Source: Aralia elata
Lineage: Eukaryota > Streptophyta > Magnoliopsida > Apiales > Araliaceae
Direction: 5' to 3'
NCBI GenBank assembly: GCA_034770075.1
Contig: JAVJAP010000143.1
Coordinates: 2,782,852 to 2,846,851 of the forward strand
DNA length: 64,000 nucleotides
Below the pieces are notes generated by a model. The model was not told the origin of the DNA. It ran no database searches and saw only the letters and a list, made by a program, of their open reading frames with translations. Shown here piece by piece: positions 10,934-24,438 of the stretch; position 1 is the stretch's first letter, and every line of letters begins with the position of its first letter. The position numbers and the translations under genes are program-made.

Positions 10934-12753
10934 ATCAAGAGCCAGTTTGGAGTTCTGATAATGTTAAGCAACCTTCAATTGTGTTTAGTGACCTGTATTT
11001 GCATATCACAGTGCCACTGGTGCATAGCTATATACCATCTGCCATAGTATTAGATCAAGCGCCTAGCTCCGTGGAGTTCATAGAGATTAGTTTATTTAAA
11101 AAGAGCAAGCTAGACGAATTTGAAATATTGACTCGTTCGAAAGAGAAGCATACAAATGTTACTTTGCTACCGATGGACGTGTCAATCACTTCTCGATTGG
11201 GAATTGGATAGAAATTGAAGAAGTCGGGCTGACGACTATAACCCAAGCGCTTATTGGGAGGCAACCCAAATGTTTAAGTTTATTATTAGTTTGCATATTT
11301 GAATTTTAGTTCATTTTATTAAGTTTAGCTAGATGATATTTATTAAAAATAATAAATAAAAAAATAAAAAACTACAAAATAGAAATAGGTTGCATGTTAA
11401 TTAGGAATTAATTGAATTATTAAGTTAGTTATGTTTTAGTTAGTAATAATGCGATAATATTTCACAGGTACCAAAGAAGGATTATGAAGAGAAAATGGGT
11501 GTGTATGTTGTTCTACATTGTTCCTAATGGTGTCATACATCCTTATGCAACTTTTCTGTTTCACTAGTGTTCCACGAATACACATTTATCACGAAAGAGG
11601 AGGAGGAGGATGAGGATGAAGATGATATTGGTGATGCTTAATTGGCCAAGGAAGTTTCTTTACTTTATTGTTTTTATTTTTCTGGAACATTGAGGACAAT
11701 GTACGTTTCAAGTTTGGGGGTATTGGTTGAATTTATTTGATACTTGATGTATTTGGTACTTGGGATTTTATTTATACATTTTACTTATTTTATAGATAGA
11801 TTGCATATTAGGTTGCATATTATTTTAAAAAAAATAAATAAAATACATAAATAAATAAATAAAATAAAATAAAATATATATATATATATATAATAAATAA
11901 TAATAGTTTAACTCTTGAGCAATCTTTTAACTAAATTTGTGAAGGCCAATGATAGGAATTGATTGAAAATTAGGTATTTTTGGCTAATTTTTCGGACCAT
12001 GCTAGTTCAAGAGTTGGTTTTTCTAGTATTTTGTGATTCTAGACATTTGATAATCCTGCTGTTCAAGTTAGTTGACATTAGAGAGTTTATATAATTGAAT
12101 ATGTGTGAAAGACATGATTGAAACTCTAGGAGTTTATTGATCATCAGTTGATGTAAAGATAGGCATTCATTTAAGTTTGGGGGAAAAATTGAGAAATGAA
12201 TTGAAAATTATGAAAAATATTGAATGTCATTGAAGTTGAATTGTTGGTGGATTGAGATGGAGCGTAAAACGCACTCATCCATAAACGCAAACGATGGAGC
12301 GTAAAACACACTTGTTTACCATAAAGTGAGATGGAGCATAAAATGCACTCACGTGTTGAAGAAAAAATATTTTGTTAATTCCTTCCCCCGAATTGATGTG
12401 ATGTTGTCTTTGCGGAAACTTGATGTGATGGTTTCGATTTTTGAGTTAATGTCAGGAATCTTTTACATGATATTTGATTATATAACGTTATCTAGGTTGA
12501 ATAGCTTGAGCAGTTTGGATGATCTTATGTCGAAAATCGTGAATTGCTATGGAATTGATGATTATGTTGAGTTTTTTGATTATGCATGATTTGAATTTGG
12601 CTAGAAATTCGTATGTGTAAGTCTTTAAGGCAGTGGTTCAGATTTATCTTAAATTTTTGCTCATGAGTTAACTGCTTATTGCATGTTAGAGTAGTTTTTA
12701 GTTTTGTTTGAGTTTTGCTTGAGGACAATCAAATATTTAAGTTTGGGGGTATT
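10934..12753 (+). mobile_element. degenerate 3' part of Athila-like internal domain
   Basis: No pol domains are visible. Landmarks typical of Athila 3' regions are present: AGCGCTTATTGGGAGGCAACCCA near 11248-11271, and GAGGACAATGTACGTTTCAAGTTTGGGGG near 11691. A second GAGGACAATC...AAGTTTGGGGGT at 12721-12750 is the polypurine tract used for the 3' LTR. A third TTTAAGTTTGGGGGA lies at 12171. The repetition suggests internal duplication or fusion of 3' ends. Three short copies of a GATGGAGC(G/A)TAAAA motif lie at 12257-12345. Small ORFs here show no recognisable domain. Confidence 0.65.
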
Positions 12754-14162
12754 TGATGAGTAGGTTTTATACCTATTATTTGGGTACTTTTAGGCTTAAT
12801 AATTTGTGTGTTTTTAAGTATTTTATGTTATTTTATAGAGTTTTTATTTATTTTATTTATTTTATTGTTTTTATTTATTTTGTAATAATAAAGGAGTTAA
12901 GTGGCAAAATCGTGAATATTTGAAGCAATTGAGCGAGCAAAGAAGCAAGAAGAGAAAAGTGACAGAACTTGTGGGCCGCGACGCATGATTGTGCGAGTCG
13001 CGGCGCTCGAGATGATTGCACGCGTGCGTGGAGCGCGTGGTGTGGCAGATTTGAAGGGATAATTGGATTATTTACGTTCCTGATTATTAAAGACACTTGT
13101 TAATTGAAGCCTAAAGAGTTACAAAGACTACAAAGCTGAAGACTTCAAATATAAAGATATTTCCACCTAGGGTTATTAATGTAATCTTAATTCTATTAGG
13201 GTTAGGCAGAATAACTCCTATAAGTATTCTTATGTTATGAAGATATAGGAGAGAGACACCGAATTATTTATCAGTAGTTTTAAGATATTAGTTACGGCTT
13301 CAAGGAGGCAGAGGCAAGGATTGAAGAAAGGAGCGAAGCAAAACTGTGACAGAGTTCATTCTTCCTTCTCAATTTAATTTGTTGTACTTAAGGATGTTTT
13401 CTAAATTTAGTATATTGTTTATTTTATTATTTAATATGAATTAGTCTTTTCATTAAGGATTCAATGGAACCTGATGATAATTTAATTTAATATTTATTCT
13501 CTCTTTGCTTTAAATTGATTATGGGTTGGATTGTTTATTATTTCTTGTGTTGGTTGTTATAATTGCGTAATTAACAATTATTGGATGGATTTAGATGAAA
13601 TCTGACGATAGATTCTAAATTAAGATCTGGGTAGAGTAACTTGTGATTAGTAATTCTTTTCAGTAATAGAGATTGCTAATTGAATGCTAATTTGTGGACG
13701 GGATAGGAATATACCTGAATACCGCAAGCAACGGGTGAAAAATGATTCTTAATGAATCTATTATTATTGTTTCTCATAAGAATATAGGGAAATTGATAGT
13801 AATAGGTATGCTATATAATTATTCGAAAGATGGTTATATTAATTATTAGTGATTTGTCGTTGACAATTCTAAATAACCGATTTAATAAGAGGAGAATGAT
13901 ATTAATTAAGTGATTCATCGGGAGAAATTGAGTTCTTAATATTTTTTCTTATTTATTGAATTCACCTTTCTTTAGTTATTTAATTATTAATAAATTTACC
14001 TAAAATTAAATTGTTTAAATAGAACCAAATTGATTACGAATTAGTATTTGGAGTAATTAATTATTATTATTCCTCGTGCGATCGACAACTCTACTTACAA
14101 TTTATTACTTGATTGACCGTGTATACTTGCATGTAAATTGCAAGTATAGATTTAGCTCATCA
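12754..14162 (+). mobile_element. 3' LTR of Athila-like element
   Basis: TGATGAGTAGG...GCTCATCA, 1409 bp, matching 8859-10298 with scattered substitutions and a shorter GC-rich block. It is followed by AAATG (14163-14167), identical to the bases before the 5' LTR, so the insertion is complete with both ends intact. Confidence 0.9.
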
Positions 14163-14362
14163 AAATGATTGTGTGTTATGTGGTTAAAAGTCGATTTTTG
14201 ACCTAGTCCATGTGTTATATGACTGTGCATGAGTGTTGTTGTTTCGTAGAAGAAAAATAAAAAATTTTCAAGAAAAGACGCTAAAACACTATTCACGCAA
14301 AAAATGCTTTTTCGTTTTTTTGACTTTTCGAATTACATCATAGCTTTTATTCGGGAAAAGGA

Positions 14363-17300
14363 TGTAATGTCCGAGGATTTTTAAACATCGTATTGATTTA
14401 TTTTAATAAATAAAGTTCATTTTATATATAATTTTATAAATTTAATTGGACCCATGTAAGAATGTTTATTTAATTATATAATTATAGGTCCAATAAACTT
14501 CTTGCATTATAGGGGCTCATTATTAGTGCGATTTGAATTAATCGGTTAACTCCCAAGATTTTATTTGGAAGAAATTGGAAGAAGATTAATAAACAAATTT
14601 ATTTTATTATTACCGGATTTAAATAATTCAAATAAGGAATTATTGGTGAAATAAATTTTTATTAATTAATTGAATTACTTAATTCAAATTAAATATTAAG
14701 AGCACAATAACTTCAAGTTGGGCTAGTTACTTTTATTTCAATAGACCCAAATTCTTATTAAGCCAGCCCAATTTTATTTTATTTTTCCTAATTGGGCCAC
14801 CTTCCTATTGATCTGATCCAACTCCATTTTTGATGAGCCCATTCCTTTTATTTGGTCGGATCCATCTTTTCCATGCCGGGTCGGTCCAATACAACGGGTT
14901 AGGTCCATTTTGTTTTGGGGCAACCAGTGAGCTAAAGTAGGATAACCGGAAAAAAAAAAAAAAAAAAAAAAAACAATTCGTGAGGGGAGGGTTTTCACAC
15001 AACAAGTGAATCAGGGGAAATGACTGAGTGAAGGAGAAGAGAGAATCAAACCCTAGCAAACCCCAAGCCCTCAAATCGACAGCGAAGCAAGACGGAAGGA
15101 AGAGCTGTCAGTCGCCGGTGACAGCAAGGCGAACGAGCGGCGTGACGAAAGGACCCGCGAACGACCAAGGGTCAACCAACGCAACCAAGCGAGTGGCTAA
15201 CGGACCGGAGGTCCCTAAAATCCGGCGACACGACCAGGCGATTTGACCGGTGAGAAGTACGCGGCTCGAGGGGTTGGCCGGCGATTCCACAGCTGGGCTC
15301 GGATGGACTGATGAGACTTACCGTCTACTCCTCTCCTACCGTCAGTTAATGACTCAGCCTTAGGGTATTGTCCGCACGATTTGGGTAATTTTCCCTCTAT
15401 AAATTGCAGCCCATCCCCATACCATAGTTACTGATTTCTTGCTTGGTGAGACCCAAATCAGAGAGAAATTTTTAGGGTTCAGAATTTAATCAGAGAGAGG
15501 GAACAGGGGTACCAATTGGGGGGTGCAATTCTAGTTGCTGTGAATGACCAGCTTGATTACGTATTTCGGTAGGAGGAGAAGAGTCGCAACGCGATCGAGC
15601 TCAAGGTATACCCAGTTGCTGACTTCCTTGTAGTTGTTTTAGTTTCTTTCTTCCTGTAATTAGGTTGTGTTGTTCAACTGTGTTAGGCTTATTGGAAAAA
15701 CGTGATGGTTCTTGTACTGGGTTTGTATAAACTCTTTATGGTATGCTTAATGTCGACGCCGGGTTTTCGCTTTTCTCGTCTCTTTAGTCTTTTCCAATTT
15801 TAGCCTTTTGATTTAGATGACGTTTGGAAAAGGTCGGCATTGATGTCGACGGGGTTTTGAAAGATTCGCGTTTTATGATGAGCCAATTAACCAGAGTCGC
15901 CAGTTGGTATATTTGAAATGGATGTACCAACTCATCCGAGTTTTCGTTTTTTTTTATAAATCGCTGGCTCATGTGTGACTCCGAATTAATTGGTCTGCGA
16001 ATCGAGATTCATAGAGTTCGGGGGCTTGTTTAAGTGAGGGGAAGGTGTTAGGCACCCCTCGACTTCCGTGAAACACGGTTACCGCAATCTTGATGCTTTC
16101 CTATCCTTTAATTCATGAATGTGTATGTGTGTGTGTGTGTGTGCCTATGTGAATGTTGTGGGGAATTTGTATGAAAGAGTCATTTGGATTTTTAGGAAAA
16201 TCGTGTTTTAATTTGAGAACGCTTCGGAATATCTTTTCGGTATACACGAGAAAGCTTTATTCTTTACGAGAAAGGTTTGATTTTAATTTATCAAAACTAT
16301 GAGATTTTCATTAGGTGTCGCTTTGGCAAAACAAGAATTTCAAACCTTCGTCAAAATAGGAATCGAGATCTATACGTTGCTTTCGTGAAACGATCGGGCA
16401 ATTTCTAGAATCTCTTTCACCCTATGCACAAAGATTTAATAAAACGTTACTTATTTATAAAATCATTTTTTGTGATGTTGGAAAACGATTTTCCTTTGCC
16501 TTCTCGTCAAATAGGAATCGACATTCATTAGCATTTCTCAAGTTTTAACCTCGTGATTCTAATATCCTAGTTTGATTGATTTTATGAAAATCTTATCATT
16601 TAGCTTTGAAATCAATTTCGTGTCATACATCAAATCAAGCATAAACACGCGACGGGGCTATTCATGGGCATGTAAGCCATCAAAATATCCCCGAACGCCA
16701 ACAATCACAAATTTCACTATTACGGGGCCTTAAACCCGATTCCGCCTTGGCGTCGTTTTAAGGCCCAATATTACATATTTACAAAGAGACTACATCCTAC
16801 CCGCCACATACATCAAGATACGTCCATCATCGGATTTGGACCACGGGGTCGCTTTCCTAGGCTCACAACCAAATTTCCACACACCCACAATCGGATATTA
16901 CAAGAAATAACCAATACGGATAATCTACCAATACCAAGACATCCCAAAATAGAGATCTAAAAGAACCTATGTCAATAGAACACCAAAAAAACAAACAAAC
17001 AAGAAATCAATAAATAAATATCATCGGGTTATTAGGAAGAATTTTGTTCCAAATGGAACCCTCACTAATACTCCCTAATTCATTATTCCATAATCATATG
17101 AAAACTTCATTTGATTTGACCAAAAGATATGATAGAAATTACAAAATTGAGGAGATTTTCACCTTGCAAATGAGATCAAAATGGATCTAAATTTGTGTAT
17201 TTGAATAGAAGAAAAAATATTATGTGATACAATCAAATCACAAAAATATTATTCCTCTCTTTTTTTCTTACTTTCTCTCCTATTTGATTGCAAAATCTAT

Positions 17301-20300
17301 GCTAATTCTTCCTCTTTTTCTCTATTTTCTGCTGCTGTTTCCCTGCTGATTTTCTTCTTCTCCCAAAATTCTCGAACTCCCTGTATGCTGAGAAGAAATG
17401 GTTGATATAGGCTGGCCAAAGCCAGCCGCAGATACATCTGCGGCTGGCCGCAGATGGATCTGCGGCTGGCTGGCGCCCACACCCCACTCAGCACACCTTC
17501 CACTTTGATTATTTAATTCTCCTCGGTTCTCGCACCGCACCTCGATTCTCGCGTCGCGCCGTCAGTTTTATCCGAAAGGCTTGTATTTTGCAGTCCGAAA
17601 ATTATTGCGGGACGTGACACATCATTCGGCATGCTCATTTCGGACGGCCTTGATCGCAAGTCGTCGTGGTGGCTCTAAGTGTTCGCACTTATGTTCACCC
17701 TCCGTCTCGCAGGCCGGTCCAATGGACGAATTTGCCCTCCTGTCATGGTCAGTATAGGAAATGCAAAATTTGGGTGTCTACACTTAAGTCTTGTAATACC
17801 GACTGTGTTGGTAATGTCACATACTGTATTAGGCTTTGATTTGGAAAAATTGTTGTTGGTGAACCTTAAAGGTTCTAGCAGTCAATTGGGTTGATTAGAT
17901 TATACATGGGATTGTGTTGAGTTGGTTCCTTCGATTAATAAACTGGTATTGAATTATTTTTAGTTGATGTTTGGTTTTGAATTGGGAAATTTGTTGTGTT
18001 TCACTGCTTAGTTGAGACTGTATAAGAACCATAAGGTTCGGCAGCACAATATTGCCTAGGGGCTAAGCCAGCGTCGATCCTTGGTACGCCCACAAGGTGC
18101 TCGACGAAATGTCCATGTAGCTTTGCTCAGTTTGTGACACATGACTTGCTAGACTCAAGAGTCGTTAGGCCTGTAAACTCTAATTAATTGTTGGTGGCTG
18201 AGAATCGGTTGGTACATGATAAGACAGTGATAATTACTTATCCATAATTAATAAATAAATAGTAAATTCCAAATTATCATTTAGTTAACATTAAATAATA
18301 ATAGGATTAATAAAATAATTATTTATTATAGTAAAAGATAATTAATATCTAATTATTATTTAATTAATAATAATAATAATTAAGTATGAATAAAGTCGAT
18401 AAATAATTATTTATTATTTATTTATAAATAATAAGTAAAGATAATAAATATTTAATTATTATTTTATATTAAATAATAATTAAGTATAAATGAAATTAAT
18501 AGATTAATTATTTATTATTTATCCTTAAATAATAAATAAAGTTAGTAAATAGTTGATTATTGCTTAATTACTATTAAATAATAATCAAGTATGAATTAAG
18601 TTAATAAATTGATTATTTGTCAATAAGTGATAAATAAATATTCAATGAAATAATTATTTATTATTTGTCAATAAATAATAAATAAGGATAATAAATATTT
18701 TTAATTATCATTGTAATTAATATTAAATAATAAAGGTAAATAATAAATATCTAATGATTAATTATGAACAAGGTTAACAAATAATTGTTTATTAGTTATA
18801 CATAAATAATAAGTAAAGATAATAAATATCTAATTATTATTTAATTAATAATAATTAGGTATGAATAGAGCTAATGAGAATAATAATTACTTAATCATTA
18901 ATGATATAATGATTAAGTATGAAGTGAGATTAATAAGATTATCTGTGGCCCTTAATAAATAAAGATAATAAACACTCAATAATTATTCAATAAATATTTA
19001 ATAATAATTAAGTGTGTGTAGAATTAATACATTGAATATTTAATTATTGTTGAATAAGGAACCAAGTGTAATAATTACTCAATTGCCCTTAAGGTGAATA
19101 GTAAATTAAGTAAATAAAAGACGAAGTAAAAGATCAACTACTATTTAGTTGTTAACAAATCATGTTAAATTCATTAATTATCTTGTAACTGATAATAAGG
19201 AATTTTAACCCACATTTAGCAGGGTACTCAAATGATAGGTAACCATGACTAACTATTATTTATCTTAAATAATAGCTAGAGGCCATTAAAATTAAATTCT
19301 GTTTAACTGATGGCTAGGTAGTAATTAAATGTATTCGGTGAATTGTTTATCTGTTAAATAAATAGCATAAGTGGGTATAATTACGCAATGCTAATGGATA
19401 AACCAACTCTACCAGCTGATAGGTTATCCAAGGTCAAATAATTAAAGCTAAGATTTAAATTGTAGCTGAGCGAACAGGCAAGTTCTCTATCCCGAACTTT
19501 GATTTTTGCAAGTTCCCTAACTTCATTCTTTCAGTATATTGAATGCAAGTTCTATCTTACTCAACTTTTACATTGAGCAAGTTTCTAAACCTTATGCATT
19601 ATTTTTAATTCGTGCAAAAAGGTATATATATTATTGCAAGTTATTCTTTAAGCTTGAGTTTTTATCTCCAAGCATGCCTTAAGTGGTCTAATTACTTTCT
19701 TAATTATTCCACATCTGTATATTTATTGACATCCGCACTCGTGCATTTGAAATTCGTATATTTAAATTCAGGAATTTATAAACCATTCATGGTTAAGTCT
19801 GAACCCTTGTTCGATCAGACAAATATGTGAGAATTTATAAAAGCTATCTGAACCAATCAATGGTAAGGATTCTTAGACTGTATGAACACCCCTTTATTTA
19901 TAGGGGAGTACCCCACGTACTGTATATAAGGTACAAATAGCAGAATTAAATGTTATGCATATACATAGGGTACGCGAGGCTGATCCCCTCAAGTACGTTA
20001 TTCTGTAGCCAGTAACCAGAGGGTCGACCAGCTATTGACTCCTTTGGAAGTTATCGTTCAAAGTCTATTTGACTATCAATTGTTCTAAAAGCAATTATTG
20101 TTCTTGCTTCTGATTTTTTTTTTCTCTAATGTTGAAATTCCTTGATATCCCTTCATCATGATATATCCTTATTGTCATACTTTAAACTTGCTGGGCAAAC
20201 TCGTTGCTCATCCTTGCTATATCATGATCTCATTGCAGCTAGACCCGAGACGTCAGGGAAGAACAAAGGGAAGGAAAAGATGAAGTGATAGACTTCATGT

Positions 20301-20547
20301 AGCAGAAGATGAAATTATGTGTAGTTAATTACTATAATGTAATTTAATCCCTGATAGTTATTAGGGTACAGATTGTGTATGTGTTTAAGGTTATTTGTAT
20401 TCTGGGACTAGTAACACCTTGTAATGAACAACGTATGTTTATTTTATTCCGTATTCTAGATACCATATGTTGTTATAGGTGGATGTTTATGTTGGATCGT
20501 GATAACCGGATCCGGGTATTTGGAGACCCGAATTTGGGGGCGTCACA
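14363..20547 (+). mobile_element. solo LTR (~4.1 kb) of a large gypsy family
   Basis: Starts TGTAATGTCCGAGG and ends GGGGGCGTCACA. The flanking AAGGA is duplicated exactly (14358-14362 and 20548-20552), so it is a complete solo LTR. No primer site or polypurine tract adjoins it. A TATA box (TATAAAT, 15398-15404) sits before a leader ending near 15740. The part at 18230-19100 is very AT-rich (TAATAATAAATA motifs). A Tat solo LTR interrupts it at 15751-17782. The minus-strand LTR at 42390-46001 belongs to the same family. Small GC-rich ORFs at 15028-15290 lie in LTR sequence upstream of the TATA box and are not genes. A run of 23 A residues lies at 14949-14971. Confidence 0.88.
15751..17782 (-). 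mobile_element. Tat/Ogre-lineage solo LTR (2032 bp)
   Basis: Plus-strand ends are TGTCGACGCC and GGGTGTCTACA; read in element direction (minus) it is TGTAGACACCC...GGCGTCGACA. CTTAA flanks both sides (15746-15750, 17783-17787). It aligns along its length with the LTRs at 46002-48062 and 61973-64000. Internal landmarks are a GTGTTAGGCACCCCTCG segment near 16047 and a (GT)n run near 16123. Two 18-nt palindromes (17426-17443, 17448-17465) lie just upstream, in minus-strand sense, of a TATA-like CCTATATC at 17404-17411. Confidence 0.92.
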
Positions 20548-21114
20548 AAGGAGATGTAATCTCTAATAAAATTTAAAAAAGAAAATTTTAGCGTTTTAGC
20601 TAATCGGATGAGTTAGGAAAATCTAACTAGAAAGCTAACTAAGAAAGATTAAGCTAATTGGCTAAGTAAGTAGCTAATTTAATTAAATGAATCCAAGTGT
20701 AGGAAAATAAGAGCCCAAACATGAATTAAATTGAAGCCCAATGGCATAATTAAATGCGACCCAAGTTAAATGTGTAGTAAGCCCAAAATGAAGTCCAATG
20801 TGTAGCCCAAACCATGACCCAAGTCAAAAGTCCAAGAGCTTGGTCAAAATGCTAGTTAAATGAATATGAAATGAGGGTGGAATGAAAGCCAAATGAAGGT
20901 AAAGAATGGGGAGTACCGGGTCACGTAATGGGGGAAAAGGGAGGCCAAAACTTACCATTTATGGTAAGGTTTTGATCTTAGCAAGTAAAGCATTTAATGC
21001 CCCCAACCACTTAACAAAAAAGTCTCCCTAGCAATGAGTTTGCCTATGTTTTAACCTTGGTTAAGTAACTAAGGTGGGGGGGTGGTTAGTATACTTAACC
21101 TAGCCAAAATTGTT

Positions 21115-21123
21115 CTATATATA
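21115..21123 (+). promoter_or_regulatory. TATA box of the chromovirus LTR
   Basis: CTATATATA is followed about 60 bases later by a purine-rich AGAGAGAAAG leader, the usual layout of a plant LTR promoter. Assigned by position and sequence only. Confidence 0.5.
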
Positions 21124-23375
21124 CGTAACAAGTATAATTCCATTTCCTCCTTTGTTCATATATTAAGCTAAGTAAGAAATATTAAGAGAGAAAGCAAGAG
21201 CTTGTGAGAAAAAGAGAGAGAAAGAGTGGACAGGAAAGAGGAAGAAGGAAGAGGAGCCATAGCAAGCCTTAAGCTATCATTAGCAAGCATAAGAAGTAAA
21301 CACAAGAAGGTAATCAAGAACCCTAGTCTTACTTTTTTTAAAGCTTTATATTTTCTATATATTTCTTTGTTAGTTGTTGTGTTAATTGTTGAGGATCATG
21401 AAGGATCCGAAGGAATAAGGTGGTTGTGTTGGTAGTTTTATATACTTTAAGCCATCGGTAATATACATGCCAAGTGAAGGATGGAAAAGCTTATGCATAA
21501 AGGATGGAAAAGCTTAATAGTGGACTGTTATTTGGAATTAAATAAATAATGGACCAAAGCATGAAACGAAAATCCGAAAAAGATGGGTTTGTACTTCCAT
21601 GAGTTATGAAGATAACCCAAGTGGAACGAAGCAAAAATATGTTAAAACGAAGTCATGACGAATTTTCTATTAAAACATGTAAAAAGATAGAAAATTAGTT
21701 TGTGTACTGACTTTTGAGTCATTTTTATGGATAGATACCGCTTCTAAAAAATTATTATTTTCTGGGGGTCGTAGGCTCAAGAATGGGCTCATTCCGACTT
21801 GGAATGAGTGAGTTATGAGGCTCGGAAGGTTGGGTGTCGAAGTTGCCCAAGGTAGGAAGCACACTGCATGAGCAGTGGCTGCCTGGGCGCTGGGCGTGTG
21901 TGGCGTGGGCGCGTGTGGCGTGGGCGTTAGGGCGCGTTGGCGCGTGCAGCATGCAAGCGTTAGGCGCTGCTGTTGGTTACCTGGGCTGGCTGCCAGGGCT
22001 TGCCACGAGCGTGTCATCGTGCCGTTTCGCGATGCCGTGCAACATTTTTGACATAGTTCTAAAATGTTCCAAGTTATAAAAAAATGAATATTATGAAATA
22101 ATAAATAATAAATATAGACCATTATAAGGGGTCGTTAAGAGGCTCGTGGCGTTCTCGAATGCCACGATGCCGTAGGACATTTTTGAAGGGTTGTCGCGTT
22201 ACTTAATTTTTAAACGCGAACAACATAAAATAACAAATATTATAACGTAAACTAATGTATGGAGTATTTATGTGGTTAATTGGTATGTTATTGTTAATTA
22301 AAATGTGTAGGACATTTGAAGGACATTTTAGCGTATAAATTAAAGAACGCTTCAGGCAAGTTTTCGAACTTCACAAATTTAATTATTGTGCAAGTTTTTG
22401 AGCCATAAATTGTGATGTATGCAAATTATTTTGCACTTATGTGGTATTGATATGAGATGTTCTATTATTGAACTATTTAATCTTTAAAATTCTATATTCC
22501 ATGAACTGTATAAATATGTTGATTCCACTTGTTTCGGCTAGACAGATGTTGAAATGTTTTATCGATTTGATAATAAATCTTTGAAATATTATTGCTATTA
22601 AGTAGAGCTATCCAAACCAAATTGTTTTGGTGCAGATTCCGATGTATGTCTGAGATGAACAACCCTATTGTTAGGGGTAGTTTTAGTCGAAAAATCTGGC
22701 AGACCCGTGAGACGGTCAAAACAAATGCATATAGTCGTTTTTAGTATAGTGTTGTACAACATAGGATACAATAGGCTGATCACCTAGAAGTGCCCATAAG
22801 CTAGACGGTTTACAGTTGAATTACTGTTTAACCTTTACAAAAAGAAAAAAGTTTAAGTTCTTATAACCGCTTAGTATGTCGTTTCAAAAAATGTTTTAAA
22901 CGAAAGGAAAATATTATTCCTATTTATTCGAAGTTACTTCACAACTATTTTTCAGTTGTTGAAATTTTTAAAGAAATATAATATGATTCTTGATTTTGTT
23001 GTTATTCAACTGTTATACTTGTTGAACATTGTTGCTCATACTTGCTTTAAATTAAATGTTTTTAGCTAAGCTAGAATGTGCCTAGAGTTCTCGTAAGGAC
23101 AAAAGCAAAGGAAAAGTTACCGAGTAGAGGATTATTTATATCCATTTATGTAATAATTTGACATACTATGAATGATGTTATATTATGACTTTTGTAATAT
23201 TATTATTATTATGTTTTGAATATGTAAAGGTCTTAGAACCTGGGATAGTTGGTGACATATTGTAATAGTATAGTAATTACAATTATGTCTTTACGCTTAT
23301 ATAGATGGATGTTGTAGCACCGTGATGCACTATATCCAGGGTTTGAAAGTACTCAGATTTAGGAGCGTCACATGT

Positions 23376-23387
23376 TGGTATCAAAGT
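23376..23387 (+). other. primer-binding site, tRNA-Met type, mutated
   Basis: TGGTATCAAAGT is the Met primer site TGGTATCAGAGC with a G-to-A and a C-to-T change, just after the LTR end. It marks the start of an internal domain running rightwards to 26306. Confidence 0.8.
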
Positions 23388-23595
23388 TGTAAGTTATAAA
23401 TCTTAGGTAGGAGAAAACCTTATGATATAACCTTAAAAAATGAAGATAGTAAACAGATGAACCCAGATAGAGTTTTAAGAGATGAATTGAGGAAATTCAT
23501 TAATAATAAAAGTAAAATAAATTATATTGTTATGTGATAATAATAAATATTTTTTGTTGCTATGTGCTAATCAAGATGTTAAAATTTATTGTAGG

Positions 23596-24138
23596 ATGTC
23601 GGAAGGAGTAGAGTTTAGAGATATTTAGGTTATGAGCGAGGAGTTAATACATGCACTTGTGCCAATAGCAACTGTGCCAATTGAGAGTGACTCGGATATG
23701 GATCTTCAATCTAATAAGGATCTAATGCCCCTAACTAGGTCAAGTGCTTCCTGAATCTTGGGATTAATATATCCATCCTCTGATTCTGAACTAAATATCA
23801 AGTTGCATGATGTAGAGAATAGGGCCCAAACCTTAAAGGCGAAGGTACAAGATCTCTAGGTGGAGACTCAGGCAATAAATGCCTATTGGGAAGAAGAAAT
23901 TTCTGACCGGCTGAGGGCCCATGATAAGGTCCAGGATCTTGAGGCGGAGGTGAGGACTAATAAGAGGAAAATTAATAAGATGAACTGCGCATATACCACT
24001 TCTATAGAGTGGGTTCAAGACAGGGTGTACTTTTACCCTGCAAAGGAAAGGCAAACTCGTCATACCATGAGTAGGGGACGAGTGATTGCTATCGCAGCTG
24101 AAGAGCGCATAAGCTCTATTATTAGGGGTCTAGCATAG
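23596..24138 (+). pseudogene. extra ORF upstream of gag, coiled-coil-like, broken
   Basis: From ATG 23596 one frame runs 181 codons to TAG at 24136-24138, interrupted by TAG, TGA and TAG. Each break lies where a Gln or Arg codon would become a stop by C-to-T. The acidic segment PIESDSDMDLQSNKDL is followed by a helical stretch with heptad-like spacing (VENRAQTLKAKVQDL, then HDKVQDLEAEVRTNKRKIN) and a basic C-terminus. I recognise no family. It sits between the primer site and gag and is separated from gag by a (TA)n run. It might be a gag N-terminal exon or a separate accessory ORF. Confidence 0.5.
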
Positions 24139-24154
24139 TATAGTGGATGTTGTG

Positions 24155-24155
24155 T

Positions 24156-24187
<32 letters not shown>
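24155..24187. repeat. (TA)n microsatellite
   Basis: About 16 uninterrupted TA dinucleotides between the upstream ORF and gag. Confidence 0.95.
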
Positions 24188-24190
<3 letters not shown>

Positions 24191-24438
24191 CATTATGTGA
24201 ATCCCAACTTTTGTAAATGTATCGGGATATCTTTTGTAAATCCCATCTTTTTGTAAGTAATAGAGGGATAAGTAAAGTATGTCGCAGAAGCTATATGATG
24301 TAAGTAGTATTAACTACAAGAAGTATAGTAATATAAAAATATTTATTAAATGTGCTTTCTGAAGATTATGTGTTAACATTAATTAAAAATGATTTGTAGG
24401 TAAATAATGTAATAATCATACATTTTATTAACAGAAAA

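Larger units (their letters stand above)
8775..23372 (+). mobile_element. chromovirus LTR, split by nested insertions
   Basis: The LTR starts TGTAACGATTATG at 8775 and ends AGGAGCGTCACA at 23372. Its own sequence is 8775-8858, 14168-14362 and 20553-23372, about 3.1 kb once the two insertions and duplicated target sites are removed. This fits the 2.8-3.2 kb LTRs of related elements here. A TATA-like CTATATATA lies at 21115-21123, followed by a purine-rich leader. A GC-rich patch occurs at about 21870-22030. An integrase and polypurine tract lie upstream and a primer site and gag downstream, so this one LTR is flanked by the end of one internal domain and the start of another. Confidence 0.78.

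Noticed and set aside
12326..12728. Small ORFs on both strands in the Athila-like 3' part
   Set aside because: No motif, AT-rich, in a region where the family carries no known gene.
14774..15074. Two minus-strand ORFs with Phe runs
   Set aside because: The Phe run is the 23-A tract at 14949-14971; the sequence is LTR.
21670..22122. 150-codon minus-strand ORF and opposite 81-codon ORF
   Set aside because: Overlap a GC-rich patch of the chromovirus LTR; no motif, and both strands are open because of composition.
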